A DNA stretch of 64,000 nucleotides. Origin: an uncultured Verrucomicrobia subdivision 3 bacterium (GTDB lineage: Bacteria; Verrucomicrobiota; Verrucomicrobiia; Limisphaerales; UBA11358). Below the pieces are notes generated by a model. It had not been told where the DNA came from. It did no database searches and saw only the letters and a list, made by a program, of their open reading frames with translations. The stretch covers positions 1 to 64,000 of the forward strand of contig CAINLR010000044.1 of the NCBI GenBank assembly GCA_903850425.1, in the 5' to 3' direction. This document shows positions 52,061 through 60,970 of this stretch, piece after piece; the stretch's first letter is position 1, and each line of letters begins with the position of its first letter. A program made the position numbers and the translations under genes.

Positions 52061-55000
52061 TTATTTCCAGTGGTATTCCCGCGCCCCGTTCAATTTTAAC
52101 CGCCACCAAGCCCCGTCCCGTTGTGGGTTCGTGGTTGGCTCAAATCCCTCCACGCAGCGCACGGTCGCCGGACGACCAAACCGCGCGGCGCTCAATTGAA
52201 GGTCGAAATTCCCTTTACGCGGCAGGGCCCGTAAAACCCATTCGCCATTTTCGCGCCGCACCACGACGCTGCCGCTGGTGCGCACATCGCCGAAGTCGAG
52301 CACCTGGCCGGTCGCATTGAGCCGGTGTTGATAAATGTCGTCATCGCCGTTTGGGTCGGATGGTTCGGCTTCAAACGTGAGGTTCTGCCCATGAGCGCGG
52401 ACACGCAGGGTGCCGGTTCGCATCCGATCTTCGCCATCGTTTTTGCCGTGCAGGGCGAGCCGCCCGCCACCCGGCTGAAATAATCCAATGCGCACGCTGT
52501 AGTCACCGTCGGGCAGACCGTCGGGCAAGCGAAGCTCATGCGGGCCGTCACGGAGCGTTTCACCGGCTTTCCAGGATGAAGTAGGCTTCGGCAGGGCATG
52601 GTCATTTTGAAGCGAGATGATTTCGCCGCTGACGAAATGCACAAAACAGTTGTAATTGTCCGACATGTTTTCGCCGACCTGCCACTCGTAGCTGAGCACG
52701 AAGGAACGGTCCCCGGTTTGCCGGAATTCCGCAATGGCCGGGTGGATGTGACGCCCGCCGCTCGCATTCCAATCCTCGGCCGCGCGGGCATTGGCGAAGG
52801 TGCTGTCGAAAGTTTGCGCATAGTCGGCGATAACCCCATCCAGCGACGCCGTCCAAGCGGTGACGCCCGCGCCTTTTGCCAGCCAGCCAAATTGTGGCAG
52901 GATGAAAGCTCCCTCCTGCAACGGTTTTGCTTCATTGTTGGCGGTCACCACCAGACCATTATTGTAGGTGACGCGGGCTTGCGTCCATTTTCCGGCTTTC
53001 GCCGCCTGCGATCCGTCCACCCATTTTCCGTCCACTCGATATTGAATATTGATGGGCACGGCCGTCGCGTATCGCGCCGTGACCGGCGACAACAGGTGGT
53101 GTTCCAGCCAAGCCAGCGGCACGTCTGAATAGGTTGCGCCACCCAAAAACCCGGCATGACCATAAATGACCTCCTGCATCCGGTATTGGTCGAGGACTTC
53201 CATGGGTGGCCGCGCACCCCACGTGGGCGCATTCCACCAGCGTTCGTAATAGCCCATCCCATGGTTGAACTGCAACGGATGAATTTTTAAGAGATCGAAA
53301 TCCACCATCAAGGGGGCCTTTTGGCCGGCTTTGTCGGGCCAACCCGCGCCGAACTGCGCCTCCACGCCGTCGAGGCAACCACTCCAGAACCAATGATTGG
53401 CCCCTTCGCCCAGCACCGGTCCGACATACGTGGCGCGTTCGAATGCCCACAATTGCCGATGCGCCTCCCAAACGGGTCGGAAGCTCGCGGCACCCTCGGC
53501 ACCGGCGCGAAAATCGGTGTGAAACCAGGGCGGAACCGCCGAATGCACATCCAGATAATCGGCGTTGGGGGCGTAGCGGGCGAAGATCTGCGAACTCTGC
53601 GTTTTCGCCAGCGGGAGGATGGCCTGCGGCTGCACGGCAAAGGACTGTATTTTGGTGCCGGAATTGAACCATGCCAGCACGCGGTTACTGGTCGAATCCA
53701 GCGCCACGTCGTCGGGGTTGAACCCTTCATAATTCGGATAATAATCCACATAGTTCTCGTGCAGGGCGATGTCGTTTCCCAGCCGTTTGGCCGTGGCCAC
53801 CAAGTGCTTCATCCCCGGGTCGCCACCCAGTTCGGCATTGGCGGGAACATGGGCGGGAAGTGCATTGTCGTAGCCGCTCCGCTGCCAGTTATGAATGATG
53901 GCGATGCAATGGTTGATCCCGTATTCGTGCAGGGTTTCCAAATGTCTTTCAATTTCGTCAAAATGGCCGCCCCAAATGTCGAGCACCACCCTGCTCGCGA
54001 GGTGATCACGAAATGGCGATGGTGGATTCGGAATGTTTGGCATCGTTTCTGCAAGATGCCACGCGGCGGTAAACACCAATCGCTCGTGCAGCGGCCCGCG
54101 GGTCCCGTCGGTCCGGGAGGCATACACCGCATGATTGCCCTCGTGGCTGGAGGCCGAGGATTCCGTCCAGTCGAGAAACGCGTTCACGAATAAATTCTCG
54201 TGCTCAAGATAATATATCTGGCCGGAGTAGTAGGGAACCGTCACGGGCCGACGATGTAATACCGGTCCCCACCGCCCGCCGTCCATGGCTGCGATTTCCG
54301 GCCGGTCACAGCTCAGGTCCAAAACCAAACTTTTCCCGCTCATTACTGCGGTGCAGCGGAGCGTTGCGGCATGTCCCGCCACATCATATGTGGAAATGCA
54401 AGCAACCCCACCCGGCACCGATTGCCAACGACTGTTCTTGAGGATTGCCGTCTTCGTCCAATCCAGACGGGCATCGCCTGCCAACGGGATCTCGACGGCA
54501 ACTTTTTCGCCGTGCGCCGTGGCCCGCAACCGCCAAGTGCCCAACGGCGGGTCACCGGCCGCGACCGGGCGGGTCCATTGATATTGGAGAGTTCCATCGG
54601 CGCCGCGGTAGCTTAACGTGGCTATCTCAGCGCTGACCGCTGCGGTGATTTTGCTGGGAAAACCAGAGGGTGGAGCGACCTCGCCATTTTGGGTGGGATA
54701 AAGGCGGCGCAGATCCAGTGGTGGAATCTGCGTGGTCCGATTCACCGGCTTCGGTGCGAAGCCCTCCAACACCAGCTCGCGCCCGCTCCAAAGCGCAAAA
54801 TCAAATGAGGCGTTGTCGCGCGGGCCAGGATCGGTTTCGAAACGAACTGTCACGGTTTGACCAGCCAGGTCGGTGAGGTCGAAAGAAAACGGCTGCCACT
54901 GGGCATCCGTTCGATTTTCATCCAGCAAGATCCGCCCGTTCGCCCGGATGCGAAAGGTCGCTCCATCTGACTTGGGTTTTTCACCCGGACCAGCCATGGC

Positions 55001-55375
55001 GTCGCCACGCATCGCCACGGCACCAATCAGTTTGATACGTTGAACCGCGTCGGCCGAAGGTAAAACAAAGCGAAACTCTTGAAACGCCACACCTGTTCCG
55101 CCCCGCCATGGCGGATGCAACAGGAAGGCCACGCGCCAGTTCTGTTCGCCCACCGGTTGCAAGGCCACCCCCGTAACGGCATCAAACCCTCCGGCCCAGC
55201 CAATGGGAAAGTGCCTTTCCTCCTGGCCGCGATATTGGTAGCCAACTGCGTATAATCCAACTTCGTCCAGCGCCAACCGGTCGGAGTCGGGGCGAATCAA
55301 GGGTGCCAGCTCGTGATCGCCCGCCCGCACCGTGACTGCGGCCAGCAGACTGATGGCAAAGAAAAGAAATTTCAT
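52061..55375 (-). CDS. Large secreted glycosidase-like protein, 1104 aa
   Basis: ATG 55375 gives MKFLFFAISLLAAVTVRAGD, a Sec signal. Residues about 25-210 resemble an NPCBM-type carbohydrate-binding domain (DGATFRIRANGRILLDENRT, VTVRFETDPGPRDNASFDF). The middle (about 420-840) looks like a (beta/alpha)8 barrel of the GH101/DUF5696 type: WGGHFDEIERHLETLHEYGI, IALHENYVDYYP, ADYLDVHSAVPPWFHTDFRA, VGPVLGEGANHWFWSG. YLDVH supplies a plausible Asp nucleophile. A beta-rich C-terminal part follows. The substrate is unknown; complex glycans are likely. It lies in a zone with GH97, which suggests polysaccharide use. Confidence 0.7.
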   Translation of the reverse strand: MKFLFFAISLLAAVTVRAGDHELAPLIRPDSDRLALDEVGLYAVGYQYRGQEERHFPIGWAGGFDAVTGVALQPVGEQNWRVAFLLHPPWRGGTGVAFQEFRFVLPSADAVQRIKLIGAVAMRGDAMAGPGEKPKSDGATFRIRANGRILLDENRTDAQWQPFSFDLTDLAGQTVTVRFETDPGPRDNASFDFALWSGRELVLEGFAPKPVNRTTQIPPLDLRRLYPTQNGEVAPPSGFPSKITAAVSAEIATLSYRGADGTLQYQWTRPVAAGDPPLGTWRLRATAHGEKVAVEIPLAGDARLDWTKTAILKNSRWQSVPGGVACISTYDVAGHAATLRCTAVMSGKSLVLDLSCDRPEIAAMDGGRWGPVLHRRPVTVPYYSGQIYYLEHENLFVNAFLDWTESSASSHEGNHAVYASRTDGTRGPLHERLVFTAAWHLAETMPNIPNPPSPFRDHLASRVVLDIWGGHFDEIERHLETLHEYGINHCIAIIHNWQRSGYDNALPAHVPANAELGGDPGMKHLVATAKRLGNDIALHENYVDYYPNYEGFNPDDVALDSTSNRVLAWFNSGTKIQSFAVQPQAILPLAKTQSSQIFARYAPNADYLDVHSAVPPWFHTDFRAGAEGAASFRPVWEAHRQLWAFERATYVGPVLGEGANHWFWSGCLDGVEAQFGAGWPDKAGQKAPLMVDFDLLKIHPLQFNHGMGYYERWWNAPTWGARPPMEVLDQYRMQEVIYGHAGFLGGATYSDVPLAWLEHHLLSPVTARYATAVPINIQYRVDGKWVDGSQAAKAGKWTQARVTYNNGLVVTANNEAKPLQEGAFILPQFGWLAKGAGVTAWTASLDGVIADYAQTFDSTFANARAAEDWNASGGRHIHPAIAEFRQTGDRSFVLSYEWQVGENMSDNYNCFVHFVSGEIISLQNDHALPKPTSSWKAGETLRDGPHELRLPDGLPDGDYSVRIGLFQPGGGRLALHGKNDGEDRMRTGTLRVRAHGQNLTFEAEPSDPNGDDDIYQHRLNATGQVLDFGDVRTSGSVVVRRENGEWVLRALPRKGNFDLQLSAARFGRPATVRCVEGFEPTTNPQRDGAWWRLKLNGAREYHWK

Positions 55376-55720
55376 CGTTGTCGTGCCGTCATACATAGAA
55401 CAGAAAGACCGCCTTGAGCAGTCCAAAAAACACTAAATGTTCTATTCTGGTGACGGGAACGAGCCGCCTCGATCAACGACTCAACCGCGCGGCGAGCACG
55501 GGCCGGAAGGGTGCCAGTTAACTTGCGACGCACTTCCTTGCATTCACAGTATCGTCCGCAGCGTCCGTCAACTGGTCCACCACCGGGACCAATCTTCTCC
55601 CGTCAAAGGTCGGTGCGGATGGCTGGGTTCGGGCCGGTGGCATTGCGACATTTTATTTTTTGCACATATGCAAGGCAGTCGAATCCTAATGGACTTGAAT
55701 CTGCCACAACGCGCACGCCT
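55376..55720. other. Intergenic stretch between the glycosidase and the HZS-like pseudogene
   Basis: 345 bases without a credible gene. A possible promoter for the pseudogene cannot be identified with confidence. No long palindrome is seen, unlike most gaps in this window. Confidence 0.45.
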
Positions 55721-56354
55721 ATGAGAATCATTTCACTGTTGATGTTTTTTGCCGCCGTGCTGTCACTGGAAGCGGGTCCAACGAATGCTATTTTGTTCGT
55801 CAGCCAGACGGCCATTCCCGGTGATTTTACGACCATCGCTGCGACGTTCGGGAATCAACAAGCCACTCCAGAAAGGTGTGGTCGCGGTGGAGATTTGCAT
55901 GTCTGATAGGCGGACGGCACGATAAAAAATCTGACCCGTGCCGCCGATTATGGCCGGTGGGGAAACCAGTTGACCAACAGCATTGCGGTCTGCCAACCGT
56001 CCGCCCATTGATTGGAGTGGTAAGAAGGCGGTTTTCAGCATGGTGGTGGGAGCGGCGAAGGCCCAGTATGACTACGCCACGGTGAGCTACTGGCACCTAT
56101 ACGAAACCACCAATTTCACCGATCCGGCATCCGTCGCCATCATCACCAAGGTCCCGAACCAGCCGACGAATTTCAACAGCGTCGCCCCGATTTACGGCAC
56201 GGATGACCACATCATTTTCGCCAGCGGCATCCACTTGACGCGTTTGCGCCCGCCGGCGTCCTCAACGGAGAGGCGGGCCACGAATTTGCCGTGGCGACGC
56301 CGCAGGCCGCGAATTGCGTGCTTGCGGTTGTCGAGCACCTTGGTGTATCTATAG
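55721..56354 (+). pseudogene. Decayed hydrazine-synthase-alpha-like secreted protein
   Basis: ATG 55721 starts MRIISLLMFFAAVLSLEA, a signal peptide, then ILFVSQTAIPGDFTTIAATF and GRGGDLHV, the start of a family whose members carry a domain like the hydrazine synthase alpha subunit. The frame then breaks. ADGTIKNLTRAADYGRWGNQ in another frame and PPIDWSGKKAVFSMVVGAAK, then AIITKVPNQPTNFNSVAPIY in a third continue the expected order. At least two frameshifts occur within 350 bases, and the C-terminal two thirds of the normal protein are absent. It is a clear remnant; the function is lost. Confidence 0.75.
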
Positions 56355-56489
56355 CGGCGCGAGTTTGAGTTGGAGCCGGAGGGATTGCCCGGCGTTGCAG
56401 AGCGTTTCATTCGGCAACCCGGCCGCATAATCTGTAGCAGGCGACCCGCTCACCCGCAAAAACAGTTGTAAATCATTGAAAGTCAGAGT

Positions 56490-56576
56490 GCCGATGTGGC
56501 GGAATTGGCAGACGCGCTAGACTCAAAATCTAGTATCCGTGAGGATGTGTGGGTTCGACCCCCTCCGTCGGCACCA
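56490..56576 (+). tRNA. tRNA-Leu (CAA)
   Basis: The cloverleaf is complete. The acceptor stem is GCCGATG (56490-56496) with CGTCGGC (56566-56572), and the CCA end is encoded (56574-56576). The D arm follows with GGCGGAATTGGCAGAC, the anticodon stem is CTAGA/TCTAG with anticodon CAA at 56524-56526, and a long type II variable arm (TATCCGTGAGGATG) precedes the T arm with GGGTTCGACCCCC. The type II arm and the anticodon both indicate leucine. Confidence 0.95.
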
Positions 56577-56758
56577 ACTTATCAATGGCTGGAGGCAGCC
56601 TTCCGACTTTGAACTTTTCAGTTCGCGTTGGAATCATTATTCAAGCTGCCAGAATACTTCGAAAATGAAGCCCGTTTCATTGTTTCGAACTACTTTCGAT
56701 TCCTCCTAATCTCCAAGGTGCGAACGGCTGTCAGCCTTCACTTCGTTCGGTTGGACTT

Positions 56759-59032
56759 CTATTCGCCGACGAGGCGGTAGGGATTGACCGTGTCTTCACC
56801 GATGCTCGTGGTGGGGGAAGCTTTGAGCGAGAGCGCGAAGGCGATGGTGAAATCCGTCGCGCCATTTACCTCATCCACCACGCGGAAGGTCAGGGCGCCG
56901 GTGAAACTCCGCAGGTCGCGGTAGAGCGTGTAAAACTGTTCCTGCAAACGGCCGCTCTGCGCGTTGTAATTGTGTGTGGCGCGCAGACCCCAGTTGTCGT
57001 TCACGCGATAAAATATCGTGCTGCGGATATAGTTATTTTGTCCCGCCGCGAAATTATTCGCCGCGTCATTCCCCAGATACCAGTGGCCAATGCCCCAGCT
57101 CCAGCGGTCGCTGGGCGCGAAGGTCAACTGGTGCAACGCCATTTTCACATCGCCGCGGCCTAGGTCGTAACGCAGTTCGGATTCCGCAGTGAGCCAGGAG
57201 CGCGGCCGGAACTTGAACTGCGAATAGAGGTCATTCAAATCGCTCTGCTTGTTGGTGCTGCCGGCGACGTAGCCGGGGGCGAGCCGCCAGTCGAGCATGA
57301 CATTCCAGTTCACCAGATCATCAATCTGTCCGCCGCGTTTGGTCTGCAATACGTTGCGCAGGCCGAACCGGACCACGTTCTGGGAGTCAACGGAATCAAT
57401 GCTGTTGTAGTCGGGGTAGGAAACGGGTGAGAGCTGGAGCGCGGGCATTTCGCCATCAAACTGCGGCAGTTGCTCGAACGGGGTGCTGGGGCGCGGCACA
57501 AAAACGTAATCCGCCGAAGGCTCCAGGATGTGCCGCAGTCCGTCCACTTGGAAAAAGGAATTGGTCGCGTTGGCCCACAGCCGCGAGACTTTGAAGGACG
57601 TGCGCACGCCGGTGTTCAAGACGCCGCGATAGACGTCGGCGTTCGAGTTGGTGTAGCTCGAACTCCGGCTGCTGTAATAAGTGAACCGGCCGCCGACGCG
57701 CGGCGCGACGTTGAGCCAGTGGAAAAAGGTCCACGGCAGGGTGAGCTGATGATAGGTGTCGCCGCGGGCGGCGGAGTCGGCGTAAAAACCATTCGTGCCG
57801 TAATAGAGTCCGTTCGTGTTGCCGCCGTTTGAGGTGAAGGAGCGATACCAACCGGCCGAGCTGACGCTGTCGTAATAGACCGGCGTGTCCAAGACCTGCT
57901 GGCGGAAGCCGGTCAGCCGCACGTCGGGCAGGCGTTCGATCTGGCTGAAAAAGCTGTTCACGCGCGGCGTGGTCAGCGCGTCGAGGCTCCAGTTGTCCCA
58001 GTATTTATTCGCCTCGACGAAGGTGTTCGGCTGCGGATTGGCGGTGTAATCGCCTTCAAAAAAATCATGCACCATCAGCGGGTCGCTCTGGTAATTCACC
58101 AGCGCCTTCAAATTCAGATTCGTCGCCGGCGTCGCCTGCCAGCCGAGGTAGAAGCGCTGGCGGTTCTCCGGGATGTGGCCGTAGAACGGCAGGCCGTTCG
58201 TGCCGGAATAGGGCTCCGCATCGTGCTGGTAATAGTATTTGGTCATCACTTCACCCCACTGACCCAGATGCAAATTGAGGTCCGGCCCGGCACCCACGCC
58301 GCGTTTGGAACGGTAGTCGAGATGGATTTTACCGTTCGCCTCGTCGCCCAGAAACCAGGTGTAGGTGTTCAGCAGATACGCCCCGTAGCGGCTGCGATAA
58401 CCGGGCGTCAGCATGAAATTATTGGCGTGCGGCCCGAGGTTGCGCTGGTAATACGGAAAATAAAACACCGGCACGCCCTCGGCAAAAACCACGGCGTTCC
58501 ACATCTGGAGAGATTTGCCGGGAATCAGTTTAAGGCGGCTCGCGCGAACTTTGAAGGCCGGGTCCGCCGCGTCATCCGTCGTCACAAACGCCTTGTGCGC
58601 CGTGTAAACGTGGTTGCTGGCATCGCCCGTCAAGCCTTCGCCCCCGGCAAACATCGGCGCTTTGCCAGTGCGGAATTGTTCACTGCGCATCTGGCGCGTC
58701 TTGAAATTATAGTGGATATGCTCGCCCACCCAGAGCTGGTCGCCCGATTCAATGCGCACGGCGCCGTCGGCATCTACATCGCCTGACTTCATGTTTAACG
58801 CGGCGTTGTCGGCCGTGAGCACGACGGTTCCATGATTGTAGTTCACATAGATGCCATTGGTGCCCGTCGCCGTGCCTGAAGCGTTGTCATAATCCACCTT
58901 GCCTTCAATCGTGCCGGGCAGGATCCGGCTCAAGGCATTCACTTCCCACGAAGGTTCCTCCGCCGCGCGGACGAGGCACGGCAGCAGCGCGGCCAGCAAA
59001 GCCAGGGCGGTAATAGCGGAAAATTTTCTCAT
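56759..59032 (-). CDS. lptD: LPS-assembly protein LptD-like
   Basis: LptD inserts lipopolysaccharide into the outer leaflet of the outer membrane. The 757-residue product has a signal peptide (MRKFSAITALALLAALLPCL), an OstA-like N-terminal domain of short beta repeats (VVLTADNAALNMKSGDVDAD, RIESGDQLWVGEHIHYNF), and a long C-terminal beta barrel with many aromatic strands. Conserved VPVFYFPYYQRNLGPHANNF links the two, as in other LptD proteins. Cysteines for the disulfides of E. coli LptD are absent, as in many non-proteobacterial forms. Other Lpt genes are not in the window. Confidence 0.85.
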   Translation of the reverse strand: MRKFSAITALALLAALLPCLVRAAEEPSWEVNALSRILPGTIEGKVDYDNASGTATGTNGIYVNYNHGTVVLTADNAALNMKSGDVDADGAVRIESGDQLWVGEHIHYNFKTRQMRSEQFRTGKAPMFAGGEGLTGDASNHVYTAHKAFVTTDDAADPAFKVRASRLKLIPGKSLQMWNAVVFAEGVPVFYFPYYQRNLGPHANNFMLTPGYRSRYGAYLLNTYTWFLGDEANGKIHLDYRSKRGVGAGPDLNLHLGQWGEVMTKYYYQHDAEPYSGTNGLPFYGHIPENRQRFYLGWQATPATNLNLKALVNYQSDPLMVHDFFEGDYTANPQPNTFVEANKYWDNWSLDALTTPRVNSFFSQIERLPDVRLTGFRQQVLDTPVYYDSVSSAGWYRSFTSNGGNTNGLYYGTNGFYADSAARGDTYHQLTLPWTFFHWLNVAPRVGGRFTYYSSRSSSYTNSNADVYRGVLNTGVRTSFKVSRLWANATNSFFQVDGLRHILEPSADYVFVPRPSTPFEQLPQFDGEMPALQLSPVSYPDYNSIDSVDSQNVVRFGLRNVLQTKRGGQIDDLVNWNVMLDWRLAPGYVAGSTNKQSDLNDLYSQFKFRPRSWLTAESELRYDLGRGDVKMALHQLTFAPSDRWSWGIGHWYLGNDAANNFAAGQNNYIRSTIFYRVNDNWGLRATHNYNAQSGRLQEQFYTLYRDLRSFTGALTFRVVDEVNGATDFTIAFALSLKASPTTSIGEDTVNPYRLVGE

Positions 59033-59206
59033 GCGGCGCGGTCAATTAAACAGAACCAGCCGCCACTGCCAAGCGAGTTTTCACCCCGCACCCGCCGGCG
59101 GGCGCGGCGGGCCACGGTTCTGGCCGCGCCGGCAGCCCGGATAGGGTCGATCGGTGCCGGTGGCAAATTCGCTTTTCTTTCGCGCGCATTTTCCTACGCT
59201 GGCGTC

Positions 59207-59692
59207 ATGCCTTCATTCGACATTGTTTCGCAACTCAACTCGATGGAAATCGAAAACGCCGTCAACCAGGCCAAAAAGGAACTGGCCAACCGGTTCGATT
59301 TCAAGAACAGCAAATGGGAAATCCTACTGGAGAAAACCGAGATCAAGCTCACCGCCGACAACGAATTCAAAGTCAGCACGCTCAACGAAATTGTCATTGG
59401 CAAGCTCGCCAAGCGCGGCCTCAGCATGAAAAGCATCGAGCAATGCGACCCGGACATTTCGCCGCTCGGCCATGCGCGGCAGAGCATCAAGCTCAAGCAC
59501 GGCATCGCGAGCGCCGACGCCAAGCTGATCGCCAGCTTCATCCGCGACAGCAAGCTCAAGGTCACCACGCAGATCCAGGGCGACGAAGTGCGCGTGCAGG
59601 GCAAGAGCCGCGACGATCTGCAAGCGGTCATCGCCGCCGTGCGCGGGCACGAATTTCCCGTGGCGGTGCAGTTTGTGAATTTCCGCGACTGA
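59207..59692 (+). CDS. yajQ: YajQ-family nucleotide-binding protein
   Basis: The 161-residue product is full length for the family: MPSFDIVSQLNSMEIENAVN, ANRFDFKNSKWEILLEKTEI, KLKHGIASADAKLIASFIRD and the C-terminal AVRGHEFPVAVQFVNFRD. YajQ proteins bind RNA, nucleotides and, in some species, cyclic di-GMP. The last 60 bases are found again at 60285-60344, after the DUF6883/DUF4926 pair, with only synonymous differences. Confidence 0.95.
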   Translation: MPSFDIVSQLNSMEIENAVNQAKKELANRFDFKNSKWEILLEKTEIKLTADNEFKVSTLNEIVIGKLAKRGLSMKSIEQCDPDISPLGHARQSIKLKHGIASADAKLIASFIRDSKLKVTTQIQGDEVRVQGKSRDDLQAVIAAVRGHEFPVAVQFVNFRD

Positions 59693-59698
59693 CGCAAA

Positions 59699-60037
59699 AT
59701 GAAATTGCCGGACGCCCACGTCGCTGTTGTCAGCCGCGAAAAAGTTGCGGATTATCTCCTCAACACGGCGCATCCCGACAACGGCGGCAAGGCGGAATTT
59801 TTCGAGCGACATGGATTCCACCGCGACGAATGGGAAGTGCTGGCTGCTGCGTTGAAACATCTGGCTGTCAACGGGGAGGTGATTTTCATCGGCGAAACGT
59901 TGCATGGGAAAAAGCATGTTGTCGTCGGGCCGCTGCCGTCGCCCGGCGGCAAGTCGCCGTTGGTGCAAAGCATCTGGATAGTGGACAAAGGTCTGGTTGT
60001 GGCTAGATTGGTGACGGCATATCCGCGCAAAGCATGA
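59699..60037 (+). CDS. DUF6883 protein
   Basis: A 112-residue protein with the DUF6883 layout: KLPDAHVAVVSREKVADYLL, the AHPDNGGKAEFFERHGFHRD segment with a conserved GKA-FF-x-GF motif, and the C-terminal SIWIVDKGLVVARLVTAYP. The domain also occurs at the ends of polymorphic toxins, and as stand-alone genes it is often followed by a DUF4926 gene, as here. A toxin role is an inference from that. It starts 7 bases after yajQ and overlaps the next gene by four bases (ATGA). Confidence 0.75.
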   Translation: MKLPDAHVAVVSREKVADYLLNTAHPDNGGKAEFFERHGFHRDEWEVLAAALKHLAVNGEVIFIGETLHGKKHVVVGPLPSPGGKSPLVQSIWIVDKGLVVARLVTAYPRKA

Positions 60038-60279
60038 AAGGCAACATGAAGATCAAAGAACATGACCGCATCGTTTTGAAAACCGCCATCGCCGCCGTAG
60101 GTTTGGAAGCCGGCGATGTGGGAACTGTGGTCCATGTGTATCGTGATGGGCTGGCTTACGAGGTGGAATTCACCACCCTCAATGGCGACACCGCCGCCGT
60201 GATCACCGTGGAAGCCGCCCAAGTGCGGCCCGTCCACAAACGCGAAATCACCCACGCCCGCGAACTGCAACCGGCCTGA
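60034..60279 (+). CDS. DUF4926 protein
   Basis: An 81-residue protein with a KOW/SH3-like small beta fold: HDRIVLKTAIAAVGLEAGDV, then GTVVHVYRDGLAYEVEFTTL and TVEAAQVRPV. This is the standard DUF4926 layout. The ATG at 60034 overlaps the upstream stop; a second Met five codons in (60046) is also possible. The pair with DUF6883 is common in bacterial genomes and is a candidate toxin-antitoxin or toxin-immunity pair, without direct proof. A duplicated yajQ end follows 5 bases later. Confidence 0.75.
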   Translation: MKGNMKIKEHDRIVLKTAIAAVGLEAGDVGTVVHVYRDGLAYEVEFTTLNGDTAAVITVEAAQVRPVHKREITHARELQPA

Positions 60280-60284
60280 AGTTT

Positions 60285-60344
60285 GCCGCCGTGCGCGGGC
60301 ATGAATTTCCCGTGGCGGTGCAGTTTGTGAATTTCCGGGATTGA
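60285..60344 (+). repeat. Second copy of the last 60 bases of yajQ
   Basis: The stretch matches 59633-59692 in 57 of 60 positions by eye. The three differences (CAC/CAT, CGC/CGG, GAC/GAT) are all synonymous, so it still reads AAVRGHEFPVAVQFVNFRD and a stop. It has no start and is a fragment. Together the copies flank the DUF6883/DUF4926 pair, a 652-base interval. Confidence 0.95.
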
Positions 60345-60356
60345 AGCTGCCTTTAC

Positions 60357-60959
60357 ATGGACTTGTTCCGCTCCAGCAAAGTCCGGCTCGTCCTGATTAT
60401 TTCAGGAAGTCTGCTGCTGGGCTGGATCGGCTTCAGTTGGAGATACGCCATGAAGTATTGCCACCGCCACTGCATTCATCAAACGGCGGCTGCGTTCCGG
60501 CTGTATGCGAGCGATCATAAAGGGAATCTCCCTTTCAGCACGAATGGTTTTGGCGATGCTTTGATGCTATTGGTCAACAGTGAGTATGTGACAGGAGTGG
60601 CTTTGACGACCATCCCTTTTGTTTGCGGCCCTGATGACGACGGGCATGTTTTTGCCGCCGCACTGACCAACCATTCCATCGTGCCGGAAGCCGCCTGCTC
60701 GCGAGTTTACGTTCAAGGCTTGAATGAGACAAACAATCCCGAGATTTGCGTTTTGTTTGACCGCAACTCCTGCAATGGCGGCGATCATGCCCGCTCCCCG
60801 TGGGCGCACCGGCTAAGAGAGGTCTGTCTGTTGGATAGTTCGGTGCGAGACATTCGCGACGAAGCCTGGCCGGAATTCAGCCGGAAACAAGTAGAGTTAC
60901 TGGTGGCCGCTGGTTTTTCGCGAACGAATGCGCTGCATTACTATCCAGCCGCAAATTAG
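60357..60959 (+). CDS. Membrane-anchored DUF1559-like hypothetical protein, 200 aa
   Basis: The N-terminal 27 residues contain one membrane helix (VRLVLIISGSLLLGWIGFSW) and no prepilin motif. The rest has FRLYASDHKGNLPFSTNGFG, as in the extracellular part of DUF1559 proteins, and a C-terminal REVCLLDSSVRDIRDEAWPE that takes the place of the usual LDGHV motif. So it looks like a pseudopilin relative with a plain membrane anchor. The function is unknown. It starts 13 bases after the duplicated yajQ end and is followed closely by the GNAT gene. Confidence 0.65.
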   Translation: MDLFRSSKVRLVLIISGSLLLGWIGFSWRYAMKYCHRHCIHQTAAAFRLYASDHKGNLPFSTNGFGDALMLLVNSEYVTGVALTTIPFVCGPDDDGHVFAAALTNHSIVPEAACSRVYVQGLNETNNPEICVLFDRNSCNGGDHARSPWAHRLREVCLLDSSVRDIRDEAWPEFSRKQVELLVAAGFSRTNALHYYPAAN

Positions 60960-60970
60960 CTGAATCTTTC

